Below are positions 19,690 to 31,170 of a stretch of 64,000 bases of DNA, piece after piece. Each line of letters starts with the position of its first letter. Position 1 is the first letter of the stretch. The notes under the pieces are model-generated. The model was not told the origin of the DNA. It ran no database searches and worked only from the letters and a program-made list of their open reading frames with translations. The translations under genes were made by a program, and so were the position numbers. The stretch is from Perognathus longimembris pacificus (taxonomy: Eukaryota > Chordata > Mammalia > Rodentia > Heteromyidae): the NCBI RefSeq assembly GCF_023159225.1, contig NC_063180.1:5887297-5951296 (forward strand). The letters run 5' to 3'.

Positions 19690-19845
19690 TATCCTTGTCA
19701 TCCATACTGAGAAAATAAGGACTCCAACACTTAACTGCTTCAGTACCTTGTATCAGGTCACATTGGTATGGAAGCAATTGAGCTGGGATGGGATCCCTAG
19801 TTTGAATCTAAAGCCCCAGGTCCTTAGCACTGTGATCTATAGCCT
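19690..19845 (-). mobile_element. MIR, antisense
   Basis: 'tgagaaaataaggactccaa', 'gtatcaggtcacattggtat' and 'gatccctagtttgaatctaa' follow the reversed MIR consensus. Confidence 0.65.
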
Positions 19846-21321
19846 CTCTGTTATTGGCCTTGGCAAACTCAATGAGACCTCATACGAACTCAGCAAAGAG
19901 AGGAAACCTGCCATGCTGGCTTGCATACTCCTCTTCTTCCTCCTTCTCTACCTCCTGCTGCATCCTACAGAGAGCTCTGGCCTCTAGCCAGGCTGATTGC
20001 CCTATACCTCTGCCTGCATCACCCATGCCTGAAACATCCTCAGCCCTTCAGACTCGCTCCTTCCCCCAAGCCCCTTCCCTGGATATTCCATTTGTACTGA
20101 AATCAGGCACAAAATGGCGTTCCATCAATGGAAAGTATTGCTTCTAAAGTAGCCCTGTCTCAACACCCAGGTCTCCATGGACAATGTTGTAGGCAGAGAA
20201 AACTATAGTGTTCTATACTTAGTAACAGCTCCAGGAGGGGTCTTTGGTCCCTTCTTCCTTCTTTTACACTTCTCAGGGCTCACTGTGGCCCAGCAGAGCT
20301 ACTGGCTTCTGCCTGGTCTTAGAAGCACTAGTACTGGGTGTATTATGCACATAGGCTGCAATAACAGGCACAGTGTTAGTACTGTTTGTTGTTAAAACAC
20401 GAGTATTTTATACTTGCATAGTTTTAGAGGCCAAAGGTTTAAATTCAAGGAACCAGGAGGGCTGGGGTTCATTCAGAGACTATAGGGGGAGAATCCATTC
20501 CTTGCCTCCTCCAGCTTTTGGTGGTTGCCACTTCCTTGGCTTGTGGCTCCATCATTCCACCTCTGCCTCCATCTTTACATCAGTGTCTCCCCTCTGTACA
20601 TTTTGCAAGGACACTTATCATTGGTTTGAGGGTTCACGTCAGTAATCAGGATGGCCTTGGCTCAAGATTTCTAACTTAAGGATGCCTGCAAAATCCCCTT
20701 TCCTGAATGAAGTAGCACAGGGTTGGGGATGCCAGTGTGGATAGAGACATTATTCTGCCCACTATACCACATGTGAGCTTCTGGAAGGAGGTGGAAGCTG
20801 ACCTGAAACCTCACTGCCACACATAGGCTCATCACTGGCTGGGTCAAGCAGAGAAGTGATGGAGAATCCAGGGCCTACTTCCCTCAAGACAGCTCTCAGT
20901 GTGGAGGCAGCACATTTTAGAGGCCCAAGCTCAGTCAAGGCCACTCAGGGGACTCACAGAAAGCTTAGGGCTGTGTCTTGAACTTGAGGGGTGACTTCAC
21001 AACTGTGCCACAGTCTGGTTGGCCATATTTAGGCAGCAGTGGCTGTAATACTTGCTTATCTAGTCTGTCTTGAATGAAGAATTGGCAGAACATAGATTTC
21101 TTTCTCCTAGATGGTTTGAGGGTATGGTTTTTGCACATTGGAGGCAGAAAGCTCCCTTTGCATCATATAAGTCCAGCCTCATCTTCAGCTCAGTGTCACA
21201 CTCAGGAAGTAGGAGGGGACACGTTGCTCTGCAGGGGAATAAGGGTAACAAAGAGGGGCCATGTTTCTGGGGCTGTGCTTCCCAGAGTCTCTGTTCACCA
21301 AGCTCAAATGTGTGTATTGCA

Positions 21322-21632
21322 AGCTGCACATGGTAGCTCATGTCTGTAAAGGGGACTAGCTACTTGAGGGATTGAGATCGGGAGGATCATGATTTGAAGC
21401 CAGTCTGAGGGAGAAAGTTCTCAAGACAGGTGGTGTATACCTGTCATTCCAGCTATAGTAGGAAGTATAAACAGGCAGATCATGTTCCAGGCTGGCCAGG
21501 GCAGAAAACAAGACCCTATCTCCAAAACAACTGGAACAAAAAGGGCTGTGGTTGTGGTTCAGGTGGTTGAGTGCCTAACTAGCAAGCATGAAGCCCTCAG
21601 AGTTCAAATTTCAATACTGAAAAAAAAAAAGG
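21322..21632 (+). mobile_element. Composite SINE (B1-like units + ID-like unit with A-tail)
   Basis: 'ggtagctcatgtctgtaaag', a second B1-like piece from 'ggtggtgtatacctgtcatt', then an ID-type 'gggctgtggttgtggttcag' unit ending in an A-run at 21620-21630. Three modules in tandem. Confidence 0.8.
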
Positions 21633-21887
21633 GTGTCTTGTAAATGTCCTCTGGCTTATAAGTGACTTAGCTGGACATGTTTTGAGGAGACATAGCTGAG
21701 TTGCTTTCAAGGAGGGGCAAACAATACTGGCAAGTGAGAGTTGGAAGATAGCACCCACAGCATTCTGGAGTGGGGTGCACTTCCTAGGAAGACCCAATGT
21801 GCATGTGTGTGCAAGCATGTGTGTTTGCATGCATACATCAGCGGGTAAGGAAGGAGAGTAGGCTACAAATATAAAATTTTAGATCTG

Positions 21888-22098
21888 GGGTTGGGAATAT
21901 GGCCTAGTGGTAGAGTGCTTGACTTGCATACATGAAGCCCTAGGTTTGCTTCCTCAGCACCACATATGTAGAAAAAAGCCAGAAGTGGCACTATGGCTCA
22001 AGTGGTAGAGTGCTAGCCTTGATCAAAAAGAAACCAGGAACAGTGCTCAGGCCCTGAGTTTAAGCACCAAGACTGGCAAAAAAAAAAAAAAAAAAAAG
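21888..22098 (+). mobile_element. IDL-Geo-type SINE
   Basis: It starts ggttgggaatatggcctagt, has the 'caccacatatgtagaaaaaa' linker, then the 'ggctcaagtggtagagtgct' half and an 18-nt A-tail at 22079-22097. Confidence 0.93.
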
Positions 22099-22524
22099 TC
22101 TGAAAAGCATACTTGAGCCTCATGACTATGCTTTTTTTTTAAAATTTAAATTCCTGACTCAAATTAACCAGAGTGGAAGAAACTACATGAATCTCTGATC
22201 TGGGCCAATCAATTCTCTCTCAAGCATCTGAGCATAGTAATGCAAAACCACAGTTTATCTCTGGGATGTTGGAAGGACCTGCACTGGAGGCCATCTGTAT
22301 TGACTTGCCAAGTGTATATAAAGCAGATGCAGATAGCAGCCAGCCCCAACTACTCTGGGATTCCACACGATACCCCTCCCTAATACCTCTTTCACCCAAT
22401 ACCAGCTTCTTCACAGGATGGTTTATTAGAACCAGTTGTTCACACATAAGACACACTGGTGTGATCTGGGTAGAAAGTATTCTGCAAAAGGCTGGTGTGC
22501 TGCAGGCTTGGACCCTAGTATAAT

Positions 22525-22915
22525 GTTAAGGGGTAGGATTTGGGATTGGATAGTGAAGACTCTGACTTTATCACTGAAGGAATCCATTGATGGATTCCTA
22601 ATCTGGTGGTACTATTGGGAGGTGGTAGAAACCAGAAGGTGGAGCTTGATTGGAGGAAACAGGTCACCAGGGGGCATGCCTTTGAAGGATACATCATATC
22701 CACAGTTCCCTCTCCTCTCTCTGCTTCCTGGCCACCATGAGGTGAGCAGCTCTGCTCTGCCATGTGCTCCCTGCCATGATGCTCTACATTACTAAGCCTC
22801 AGAGCAACGGTGCCAGCTCCCACTGGCTGGAAACCTCTGGAATGCCAAGTCAGAATAAATCCTTCCTCTTTAAGGTTGATTTTCTCATGTCTTGTTCAGA
22901 TTGATAAAAATCGAA
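22525..22915 (+). mobile_element. MaLR-type solo LTR
   Basis: 'gaatccattgatggattcct', 'actattgggaggtggtagaa', 'tgcttcctggccaccatgag' and 'gaataaatccttcctcttta' are in the order of MaLR LTRs. It is the same family as 37000-37448 and, reversed, 36055-36362. Confidence 0.75.
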
Positions 22916-23184
22916 CACAAGGAACAGACCTTACCCTTGTTGTTTTGGTGATTCATATAAAGCTTGTATATAGAAGGGCTCTTTAAGGATCACAAAAACC
23001 AATGGATCCCCAAATATCATGGCTCTCCCCACTCATTTACTTACACAGAGGTAGTGGGAAGGGAAGCAAGCCTGATTGCTTTCCCAGGAAATAGGACTCA
23101 GTGTAATTGAGGGTAGCTATGAAGACCAATCCATTGGTCACCCATTGGGCTCTTCCCAGTGCCCCTTCCCCCTGGAAGACTTAC

Positions 23185-23387
23185 CATCTGCAGGGCTGAG
23201 ACCCCTGGCTGCAGAGATCATGGAGAGCGTGGGGCTGCTGTGCATGGACCGGAGGTAGTGCTCCATGTGAGGGTTCACATATGGGTGGGGGGCACTGAAG
23301 GGGGACTCCCCCGGGCCAGCAGGGTGTGGGGAAAGCCGGATCAAGGAGATATCAGAGATGATGGGGCTGCCACTAAGGGTAGGAGGC
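23185..23387 (-). CDS. GLI2: GLI2 coding exon (about residues 86-152)
   Basis: This 203-bp exon starts with the last base of a Gly codon, has 67 codons, and ends with the first base of a Val codon. The acceptor is tctctgcag and the donor is GATG|GTAAGT. Key stretches are SGSPIISDISLIRLSPHPAG, HPYVNPHMEHYLRS and SPTLSMISAARGLSPAD, which are near-identical across GLI2 proteins. It encodes part of the N-terminal repressor region, lost in activator-like splice forms of GLI2. Flanking intron phases are 2 and 1, so skipping this exon alone would shift the frame. Small differences from human as I recall it: A-to-T and V-to-I near the start, N-to-S before APHPYVN, and V-to-M before HSSPTL. Confidence 0.97.
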
Positions 23388-23419
23388 CTGCAGAGACAAA
23401 ACACAATATTTTCAGAATA

Positions 23420-23545
23420 TGCTAGACATGGAGGCTCATGCCTGTCATCCCAGCTACTTGGGAGGTGGAAGTCAGGAGGATTATGGATCAAGGTCATCCC
23501 AAGAAAAAAGTTCAAGAGACCACATCTCAACCAATAAAAAGCTCA
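23420..23545 (+). mobile_element. B1-like SINE head fragment
   Basis: 'ggaggctcatgcctgtcatc' and 'cagctacttgggaggtggaa', ending in A-rich sequence. It begins 33 bp upstream of the GLI2 exon acceptor side. Confidence 0.75.
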
Positions 23546-23589
23546 ACATATGAAATGCACCTTTCTTCCCATCTACAAGAGAAAAATCA

Positions 23590-23845
23590 ATAAGAGGATG
23601 TTAGTCCAGGCTAGCCTGGGAGGAAAAGTGAGACTCTATTTGAAAAATAAAAGCATCCAGGCACAGGTGGCTCATGCCTGTAATCCTAACTAGTCAGGAG
23701 GCTGAGAGATTTTAAGCCATCCAGGCAGGAAAGTCCATAAGACTACAATTATACACCAAAAACCCAGAAGCAGAGCTGTGACTCAAGAGGCAGAGCCCTA
23801 GTCTTGAGTAAAAAATCTCAGGGACAGCACTTAGGTCTTGAGAAT
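23590..23845 (+). mobile_element. Dimeric SINE, sense, preceded by a B1-like fragment
   Basis: 'ggcacaggtggctcatgcct', 'gaaagtccataagactacaa', then the second unit 'gctgtgactcaagaggcaga' and 'ctcagggacagcacttaggt'. Confidence 0.88.
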
Positions 23846-23914
23846 GGGGTGCATGTGCCTATGCACATGCGTGTGTGCATGCGTATGCACACACACACAG
23901 ACAGATAAAGCAGA

Positions 23915-24010
23915 AAGGGCTTGACGTGTGGTTCAAGTGGTAGAGTGTCTGCCTATTAAGCCCTGAGCTCAAACTCAAGTACTGCCATGAAAAACAAACA
24001 AACAAAGAAG
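23915..24010 (+). mobile_element. ID-type SINE, sense
   Basis: 'cttgacgtgtggttcaagtg', 'gtagagtgtctgcctattaa' and 'agtactgccatgaaaaacaa' with an A-rich tail. Confidence 0.8.
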
Positions 24011-24937
24011 AAAAGTGATTCACAGGACACAGGAGCCCCACTGAAAACCCAAGTACCATATGAGCAGAAACACCTGCATTTTCATTTTATACACTGGCCT
24101 TCTGTGGTCACTTCCAAATGACAGCACTAGCCAGAGAGTAGAGACTACACACTGTGTGTTGGTGCAGTCTCCTACCACCTAAAATTTCTGTGAATCTGAG
24201 CTCTGCACACTTGCCTGGAATTTCTGGAGCCTGGCTCTGCTGGCCGCATGTGTCCAACACACAGCTTTGTTTCCCCACTGGCTGCACAGGGCTGGGCACA
24301 CACATGCTTGAAATGTATGGGACACAGAACATGAAAATACTAATGCTGAGGGAAAGATGCAAAGAGCTCTTGCTCCTAACAGCATATGAGAAAACAGAGA
24401 GGATCAAGAGATGCCTTGCAAAGGAAGAGACATCCTTCAGTTGGATGGTCTCTGGTGGGGCCCATTGGGCTGCAGAATTAGCAGCGAAGGAAAAGATCGG
24501 CATTCAAGATGACATTTGAAATTGGTGAGCTGAGCAATTGGTGAGTCCCCTTCCATGTTAGCTTCTCATGCTAACAGAGTCTGGGCCTCATGTTCATCGA
24601 GTCAGGTATGTTTGCAGCTTGGTTCCTATGGCCTGGGCTGGCTGTGACCAATCTCTAGATCCTGAAGTCTGCCATCCAGGCATGATGAAGGGGCTTTTCC
24701 TCCCTGGCCTACTTACCTGAGGCTTCAAGCAGTTACCATCTGTCTCAAAATCATCTACTCTAAAACTCATCCTAAAACACAAATAAGCCTTTCAGGGCAA
24801 ACAATTTCTGACTCAAAACCAATTCACTGAGAACCATAGTAAACCAAGATCTCATCTTCAATTGTCCAGAAAACACAAACCCTCCATAATTTGACATAGC
24901 ATAAAGAAAAATACACACAAGATTTGAGTCCCAGTTG

Positions 24938-25070
24938 AATCAAGTGATCTAACCTCTCCAAGCTTTGACTTTCCGCATCTGTAAAATGGAGGCAACGCTA
25001 AATGTTTATTTCATATGGTAGACTCAGGGGAGAGCTCAGTGTAATTCCTTAGAAGGGGTAAATACTAGTT
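24938..25070 (+). mobile_element. MIR
   Basis: 'ctaacctctccaagctttga' followed by 'ccgcatctgtaaaatggagg' is a clear MIR core. Confidence 0.8.
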
Positions 25071-25079
25071 CAACAAAAT

Positions 25080-25315
25080 AAACACCATGAAATGGGTGAA
25101 AGGGGAGTGGGATAGACAAATGAAGAAAAGGAGTGGGGGGAATACAGTAAAAAATTCAATGCAGGGATTAGGAGTGATGAGAGAATATTGAAAGGGATGA
25201 CACTGACCAAGACACATTATATTCATAAACTGCTTTGTTGAATAACAACTCCTTTGTACAACTACTTAAAGATAATATATATGTATATACAATAAAAAGG
25301 AAAAATACTAAGTAT
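25080..25315 (+). mobile_element. Retroelement 3' end, homologous to 43290-43400
   Basis: 'ttcataaactgctttgttga' and 'cctttgtacaactacttaaa' followed by AATAAAAAGG. The same block appears on the other strand near 43300-43400. Probably a LINE 3' end; family not confirmed. Confidence 0.6.
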
Positions 25316-26639
25316 CCATTTCATAGAACTGCCATGAGGATGAAAGTCCCAGGATTGTGTTTGAGCCAGAGCAGGTGGTGCATAAGTGAGAGTTGTGATT
25401 CATATAACCATCATGCCCTGAGGACCACGGATTTTCATGTGGGAGCATAGGAATGAAAGCACTGTTAGAACTGGTACATTATGAATGGGGACACTTTATA
25501 GATGAATGGAGTGGCCTGGACTGGTGATTAAGCAAAGTAGAGATGATTAGGGATTATGTTCAAGGAGTGAAAAAAATGACCTCAAAGCACAGAATAAGCC
25601 ACTACCAAAACAGGTGACAGCTAGAGGTTTTCATATTCAGATTTCACCAATGTTGTGCATGCAGGTGCTCCTAGGACCTGGGAGTGGTACTAAGTAGCAT
25701 CACTCTTAGTTCTGCAGTCGTGTGTGCTCTAGATATGCAGATATAGCCACCTGTAGGCTTCTGTGCTTTTGTCTACTCTAGCTCCCCCACACAACCCTGT
25801 TCAGTGGAGACTAGCCCAGTCTCCTGGGGTAGAGTTGTAGGTGCCACCTCTAGCCCAGCTGCCCCTGATCCAGCCACTATCTTCAGTATCAAATCTTGGC
25901 TGGCATCCTGCAGGCTCTGGGAATGAGTTCTGCTTGGAATGACCTGGGAAAGATGGAGAGGACAGGAGGCTCATCACTGTCCTCCTGGACAATAGACAGA
26001 ACCTGGATTGCACAGTACTCAGAGTGTGCATCCTGCAATCCCACATCTGTCTCCAGAGCCACTTGGGGTGATATCTATGGGAACATCTCTTCACAAAGCA
26101 CCTGAACATAGCAGAAATGTGAATGTTCACCCTACCACCATCACAGGCCAGAGAGAGTGCCTGAAAATGCATCTCATCACGAGGACTCAGATCTACAAAG
26201 GGATCATGTCCCCATGTGGAACAGCTAGGTGAGCGGGGCCTGTTGGAGCTGCGTTGTGTCCTGGACCACTGCCCCTGGTCTGCTGGCAGGATGAACGGGA
26301 TGCTTGGTAGAGCACCAAACGGATTCATCAGGAGATGGTGACATCAGTCAGGCCCTCACAACAGGGTTAATTAAAGTGGTGGGGAGAAGGTCCTTGCTCT
26401 TTCCCGTGCCAGGGCAGGTTGCCCATGCTGGGCCTGGGAGGGGCGGGGCCTGGGCTGCAGAGCTGTCCAAACCTTAAGGCTATGAGCATGTGCAGAGCAG
26501 GACTGGGTTTACAAGGCCATTCCTGAGGACCAGGGCCTGGATGCAATCAATGCGGTAGGGCCCTGTACCTGGACACAGCCCTGTCTTAAGCCCTGGCACT
26601 CTCACTAACCCTGGTCCTTCCCACTTAGATGTGTGGCCT

Positions 26640-26775
26640 CACCCAGGGCCAGGATCTGCTGACCTAGGCACCTTATACCTGACACAATAGGCCCACTAGT
26701 CAACATAGCCAGGGATGATAGTTCAAACACCTCCCCCAGGAAGCATTCCTCAATGTTTCTTCTTTGTAAGATCAC
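26640..26775. mobile_element. Possible L2 fragment
   Basis: 'cacctcccccaggaagcatt' then 'cctcaatgtttcttctttg' is like the 'tcctccaggaagccttccctg' L2 segment. Confidence 0.4.
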
Positions 26776-27203
26776 TTAAATTAGCCATGCCTCATCTGGC
26801 ATCTGGAAATAGGGATGACTGCATATCACCACCAAGGAGCCACATGAATCTATTTCTTTTTTAAAATCCAAGTAAAAAACACAAAGGAAGTCCTTCATGA
26901 CCATTCTGTAGGTGATGCACACCTTGGCCTCTCAACCACTCACTCAGCTAGTAAGTGCTGGGGTGACAAATACCCAGGTGGCTCTGGGTAAAATGTATGC
27001 TTTTGATGACTGTAGTTCCTCATGAGCTGGGATCAAAGTAGGAGCAGGAGCAGAGAAGGTCAACTCCTGAGACCAGGGCAGCTTCCATCTTATCCCATCA
27101 GAGCCCCATACACCATCCCATCATCTTTGCTGAGGGCACTGGGTCTCCACTGGCACTTCATGTTGTAAATGACTGATAAAGGACCAGCAAAAATGTTCCA
27201 AGA

Positions 27204-27211
27204 GATCATCA

Positions 27212-27253
<42 letters not shown>

Positions 27254-27460
27254 TTAAGGCTTGAACTCAGGCTTTCCCTAAGCTTTCTTGCTCAAGGCTA
27301 GGGATCTATGACTGAGCCACAGCTTCATTTTTGCCTTTTTGAGTGCTTAATTGGAGATAAGAGTCTCGCAAATTTTCCTTCCTCAAGTCTTCAGATCTTA
27401 GCCTGCTGAGTAGCCAGGATCATAGGTATGAGCCACGGGCACCTAGCATGATCATTATTT
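27204..27460 (-). mobile_element. Dimeric SINE with (GT)n inside its target-site duplications
   Basis: The flanks gatcatcattt (27204-27214) and gatcattattt (27450-27460) enclose (GT)n at 27214-27252 plus the antisense SINE body ('aaggcttgaactcaggcttt', 'taattggagataagagtctc'). Confidence 0.9.
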
Positions 27461-27919
27461 TGACAGAACAACATAGCTAAAGGAATGGATCTCAAATGAC
27501 CAAATCCCAAACGTTATGGCAGCTTTGGTGGGACTAGGGAGCTTTCTTTCTGGCAGCCCTGAAACTGCAATGACATCTCGAGCCCCTAAAAGCTCAGGGT
27601 ATTTGGGAACCTGAGCGTTTCTTTCTTTGGTGCTTGGTTGCTACCGCAGGTCCCTGCATATACTGTACCCCAGTGCCTGATGAGCAGACATCACAGTGTC
27701 ATGGTGTCTTTCCTGGTGAGGGATCTCACTTCAGGATGCCTCCTCCAACCTGCCTATTTTCTCCCACCACCTTACCTGTCCAGATGAGGAGGGCCCTGCC
27801 CTGTCTACACCACAGCCTACAGGGGCTGGGCAGAGACTCAAGGAGGCAGCTTGAGGGTGAGGACCAGAGCCTGGGCTCAGTTTCAGGGCAGGCCACTGTG
27901 TCCTACAGTTCACATGTGC

Positions 27920-27922
27920 ACA

Positions 27923-27953
<31 letters not shown>
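27920..27953 (+). repeat. Microsatellite (CA)n
   Basis: About 15 CA units. Confidence 0.97.
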
Positions 27954-27955
<2 letters not shown>

Positions 27956-28084
27956 CCAGGCCACAGACAAGCACATGAAAGAGCCAGCCTTCTGCAAGCC
28001 ACTTAATCTGGACACTGCTCTTAGGTGCTATCTTCTCCTGAGTCTGCCTGACTGATCTTACCACTGGCTCCTTTCACATCTGTT

Positions 28085-28325
28085 AAATCATTATTCCCAG
28101 GGAGGCTGCCTTGAGTCCTTGCTCTGTGCCCAGTGATAGGGCAGTGTGATGAGGGTTCTAGTTGAGGAACAATCCTCTAACTTTGCCTGGAAATATAGAG
28201 GAAGGCTTTTCAGAGACAATGATAATTGGAATGGGTTCTGAGGGTTAAATAGCAGTTCATGAACAAAGGCATTCCAAATAAAGAAGGCAGCATGTGCAAA
28301 GAAGGACAAAGTTGTGTGTATTTGA
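28085..28325. mobile_element. L2 fragment, opposite orientation to the one at 17528
   Basis: 'caaaggcattccaaataaag' and 'aggcagcatgtgcaaagaag' correspond to 'gggcattccaggcagagggaacagcatgtgcaaagg' in L2. Confidence 0.6.
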
Positions 28326-28814
28326 AGGCCAAGCCCACAGGGTGCTTTGGTCTGGGTCTATGTTGAATATACTTCTAGACACTGGGATGGCTGCTGGGGG
28401 AATCAAAGAAGGGAATAATGCAGACAAGAGCTGAGAGGCAAAGAACTAGCTTCTTGGTTATGGCCCCTGGGCCTGGATTGAAGTTGGTACTTCTGCTTTT
28501 TTGAGTTACTTGATCTCAAATGTGTACCTGTGCAGGAATGAGTGCATGTATTTATTTAAACCCCTAAGAGCTGAGTTTTCCTCTTAGGCAACTGCCAGGT
28601 CTGTTAAGGCAGGCTTTGTTTCTTGCAGGCTCCCACTGCCCAGTGGTCCCTGCCCTGGCAGCCACAGGCCAGTCCACCTTCCTGTACAGCTGGAATGGAG
28701 CATCCCACGCATACTGCTCTGCACAGGGCTTCCAAGGTCAGCATGGGGCTGGGAGATGTAAGAAAGAAAAGTGAAAAGGAAGAGAGGACAGGGGGAACAG
28801 CCCTGGATGGGAGC

Positions 28815-28960
28815 AGCTGCTTATCATCAATGTTTGCTGAGCACCTAGCATGTGCTCCATATCCAGCAAGCCTGCAAGCTCTGTTTGATTATTCCATCTT
28901 AAAGATGAAGGAACTGTGGCTCAATAGGTGGAATGGGAGCCAGCCTCAGCCCTTGTGAAG
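28815..28960 (-). mobile_element. MIR, antisense
   Basis: 'gctgagcacctagcatgtgc', 'ttccatcttaaagatgaagg' and 'aactgtggctcaataggtgg'. Confidence 0.75.
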
Positions 28961-29322
28961 TCATATTGGAAACATGGATGTCTCACGGGCTTCCAATGAC
29001 CCCATCCTCTCTGGACACATCCAAGAAGTGTATACTGTGTCCTCGCTGAGATTCAGTTGGTGCTCCAAGCTGACCCTGGGGCATGGCAGGAGAGGGCCAC
29101 CCACACTCATGGAAGGACAGATAAGGGTCTGGATCTTGGCTTTGCCATTGCTGAGGCCCTCATGGCTCCAAGTGCTTGTCTCAGTCTGAGGTTGTGGTGG
29201 GGTGGATGGGCTTAGAATGTGAAGTGTGCATTATAGCTGGGCCAGATGCTCAGCAGCTAATGTCAGCACCCCTTCTCCCCCCCCATTTAACTGTGCAAAC
29301 AAGAGCAGCTCAGCAGGAGCCG

Positions 29323-29335
29323 CCCCCCCCCCCCT
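29323..29335 (+). repeat. Poly-C run
   Basis: Twelve C in a row after 'gagccg', then ctccc; slippage-prone. Confidence 0.9.
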
Positions 29336-29914
29336 CCCATCATGTTCCAGGCCAGGCCTCTGCCCTACATGATGGCACAGAGTTTTGGCAGGAGAAAAAA
29401 AAAAAAAAAGCCAAGGCAATGAAAATCCCACAGGGACACACATTACTTAGCACAAGGCTAGGTCTGACTAAGTAAGCTCACCCAGACCCCAGCAATCTCC
29501 TCTTACCCCAAGAGGCTGTGTCATTGGGGGGTCCTTGTGGGCCTGTGGCTGCTGGGGGCTGGAAGGATGAGCTAGGCTTTGATGGATGGGGAGACCTCTG
29601 ACCAGCACAGCTAGGTCAGGGCGGGAGCAGGTATAGACCTGTTCTTCCCTGAGTGAGAGGAGAGGAGGAAGTACAGGGATTGGGGCCCAGCACACCACCC
29701 AGGGAGCTTGGCTGGGTAAGCTGAACAATGAGGAGCTGAGGTGCTGACTCACCTAGACTAGCGCAAGCCTGTGGGGTGGGATCTTCCACTGGTGGCAGTG
29801 ATCGGGGAGGAAGGGGAGGAGGGAAGAACCCATATTTAATAGCCAAGGGAGGGCTTTGCTCAGAGACCTCCTGGATAGGTCAGTGAGGCCAGACAGGCAA
29901 GCAGGAGCAGGCCC

Positions 29915-29990
29915 TGGGGGCTCCATTTCACAGACAGAAACACTGAGAACCAAAGTGATGGTCATAAGGCTATGCTAGGTATTGGCAGTT
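29915..29990 (-). mobile_element. MIR fragment
   Basis: 'ccatttcacagacagaaaca' and 'gtgatggtcataaggctatg' fit the reversed MIR. Confidence 0.55.
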
Positions 29991-30361
29991 GCTGCTGAAA
30001 TGTTGAGAGCTAGGTGTTCCCAGATTGGTCTAGGGACTACCAAAGATTAGATGGGGAGGGCCAACACTTGAGGATGAGGGGCCTATTCCTCCTCTCCAGG
30101 TAAATTCTTGGGGTGACTTAGGCCTCAGGGGAGGGTGGAGAAGGGGTACAATCTTGTGTGTCTAATGCCTGCCTCTCTGGCTCAGTCCTGTGCTTGCCCT
30201 TCTCATCTACATCCTTTTTTCTAGTTAATTGCTATTCTCTCTGCAGAGGAGACAGCTCAGAGGCTCCTTGCCTGGAAGCAGGTACTTGGTCTGTGATAGC
30301 TCACATTATCTGTCCAGCATGGGGGCTTGTGTTTGCAGGGACCTGAGCATGCTCATTGTGA

Positions 30362-30488
30362 ATGGATACATGGGTGGGGTGGATGGATGGATAAATGTGT
30401 GGATAAGTGGGTGTATGGATAGAAGGATGGATGAGTAGACAGATAAATGGATGGGTGGGTAGATGGATGGGGTGGATGGATGAATGGG
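30362..30488 (+). repeat. Degenerate (GGAT)n/(GGTG)n array
   Basis: Tetranucleotide-based sequence with many variants (ggatgg, gataaat, gggtgg), about 125 bp. Confidence 0.92.
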
Positions 30489-30644
30489 TACAGTAGGGAC
30501 AGTGAAGAATGAAGAGAAAACACATGGTAGCTCATCTCACAGCTTCTAGCTATGTGGCTTGAAGAACAAACCAGGTCTAAGCCCGTGTCCTCATCTGCGG
30601 AGAGCAACAGTAACAGCAATCCTACATACCAGTCATAAGACAGG

Positions 30645-30942
30645 ACACAGGTAGAGGAAGCAGGTGATGCCTCCCAAAGATACATCCATGTTCTGATCCC
30701 AGCCTCTTGTGAATGACTGCATGCAGAAAAGGAGATATGGCAGATGTGACTAAGGTGAGGAATTTGAGATGAAAATATGGATTATTTAGGTGCCCCCAGA
30801 TACCATTACAGAAGTAAAGAAAGATTCCCCACAGAATGGAGGAGGGCCACATTATATGGAAGGTAGAGAGATTGGAGTGATGCAGCTATGGGCCAAGAAA
30901 TGCTGGCCACCACAGGCTGGAAAAGGAACAGCTTCTGCTCAG

Positions 30943-31002
<60 letters not shown>

Positions 31003-31170
31003 GGGGGAGGGGGAGGGAACAGGACCCTGCCCACCTCTTGATCTCTGCCCAGTGATGCTGAGCTGAGATTTCTGACTTCCAGAATGAGGAGGGAATGAAT
31101 TTTCGTTGTTTTAAGCACAGAGTTTGTGGTAATGCGTTCCTGCAGTCCCTGGCATTGATACTGGTATGTG
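30645..31170 (+). mobile_element. MLT1-type LTR interrupted by (TC)n
   Basis: 'ctgatcccagcctcttgtga', 'gcagatgtgactaaggtgag', 'gattggagtgatgcagctat' and 'gttgttttaagcacagagtt' match the MLT1 order. The (TC)n at 30945-30999 lies inside it. Confidence 0.82.
30945..30999 (+). repeat. Microsatellite (TC)n
   Basis: About 27 uninterrupted TC units within the MLT1 LTR. Confidence 0.98.

Larger units (their letters stand above)
18863..23184 (-). other. GLI2: GLI2 intron, about 4.3 kb
   Basis: It contains a MIR, one composite SINE, one IDL-Geo SINE and an LTR. Nothing notable in 18863-19690, 20110-21320 or 22100-22520. Confidence 0.9.

Noticed and set aside
25801..26328. Minus-strand open frame of 175 codons, the longest in the window
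   Set aside because: No recognisable family, no matching splice context with GLI2, GC-rich intron; length alone is not enough.
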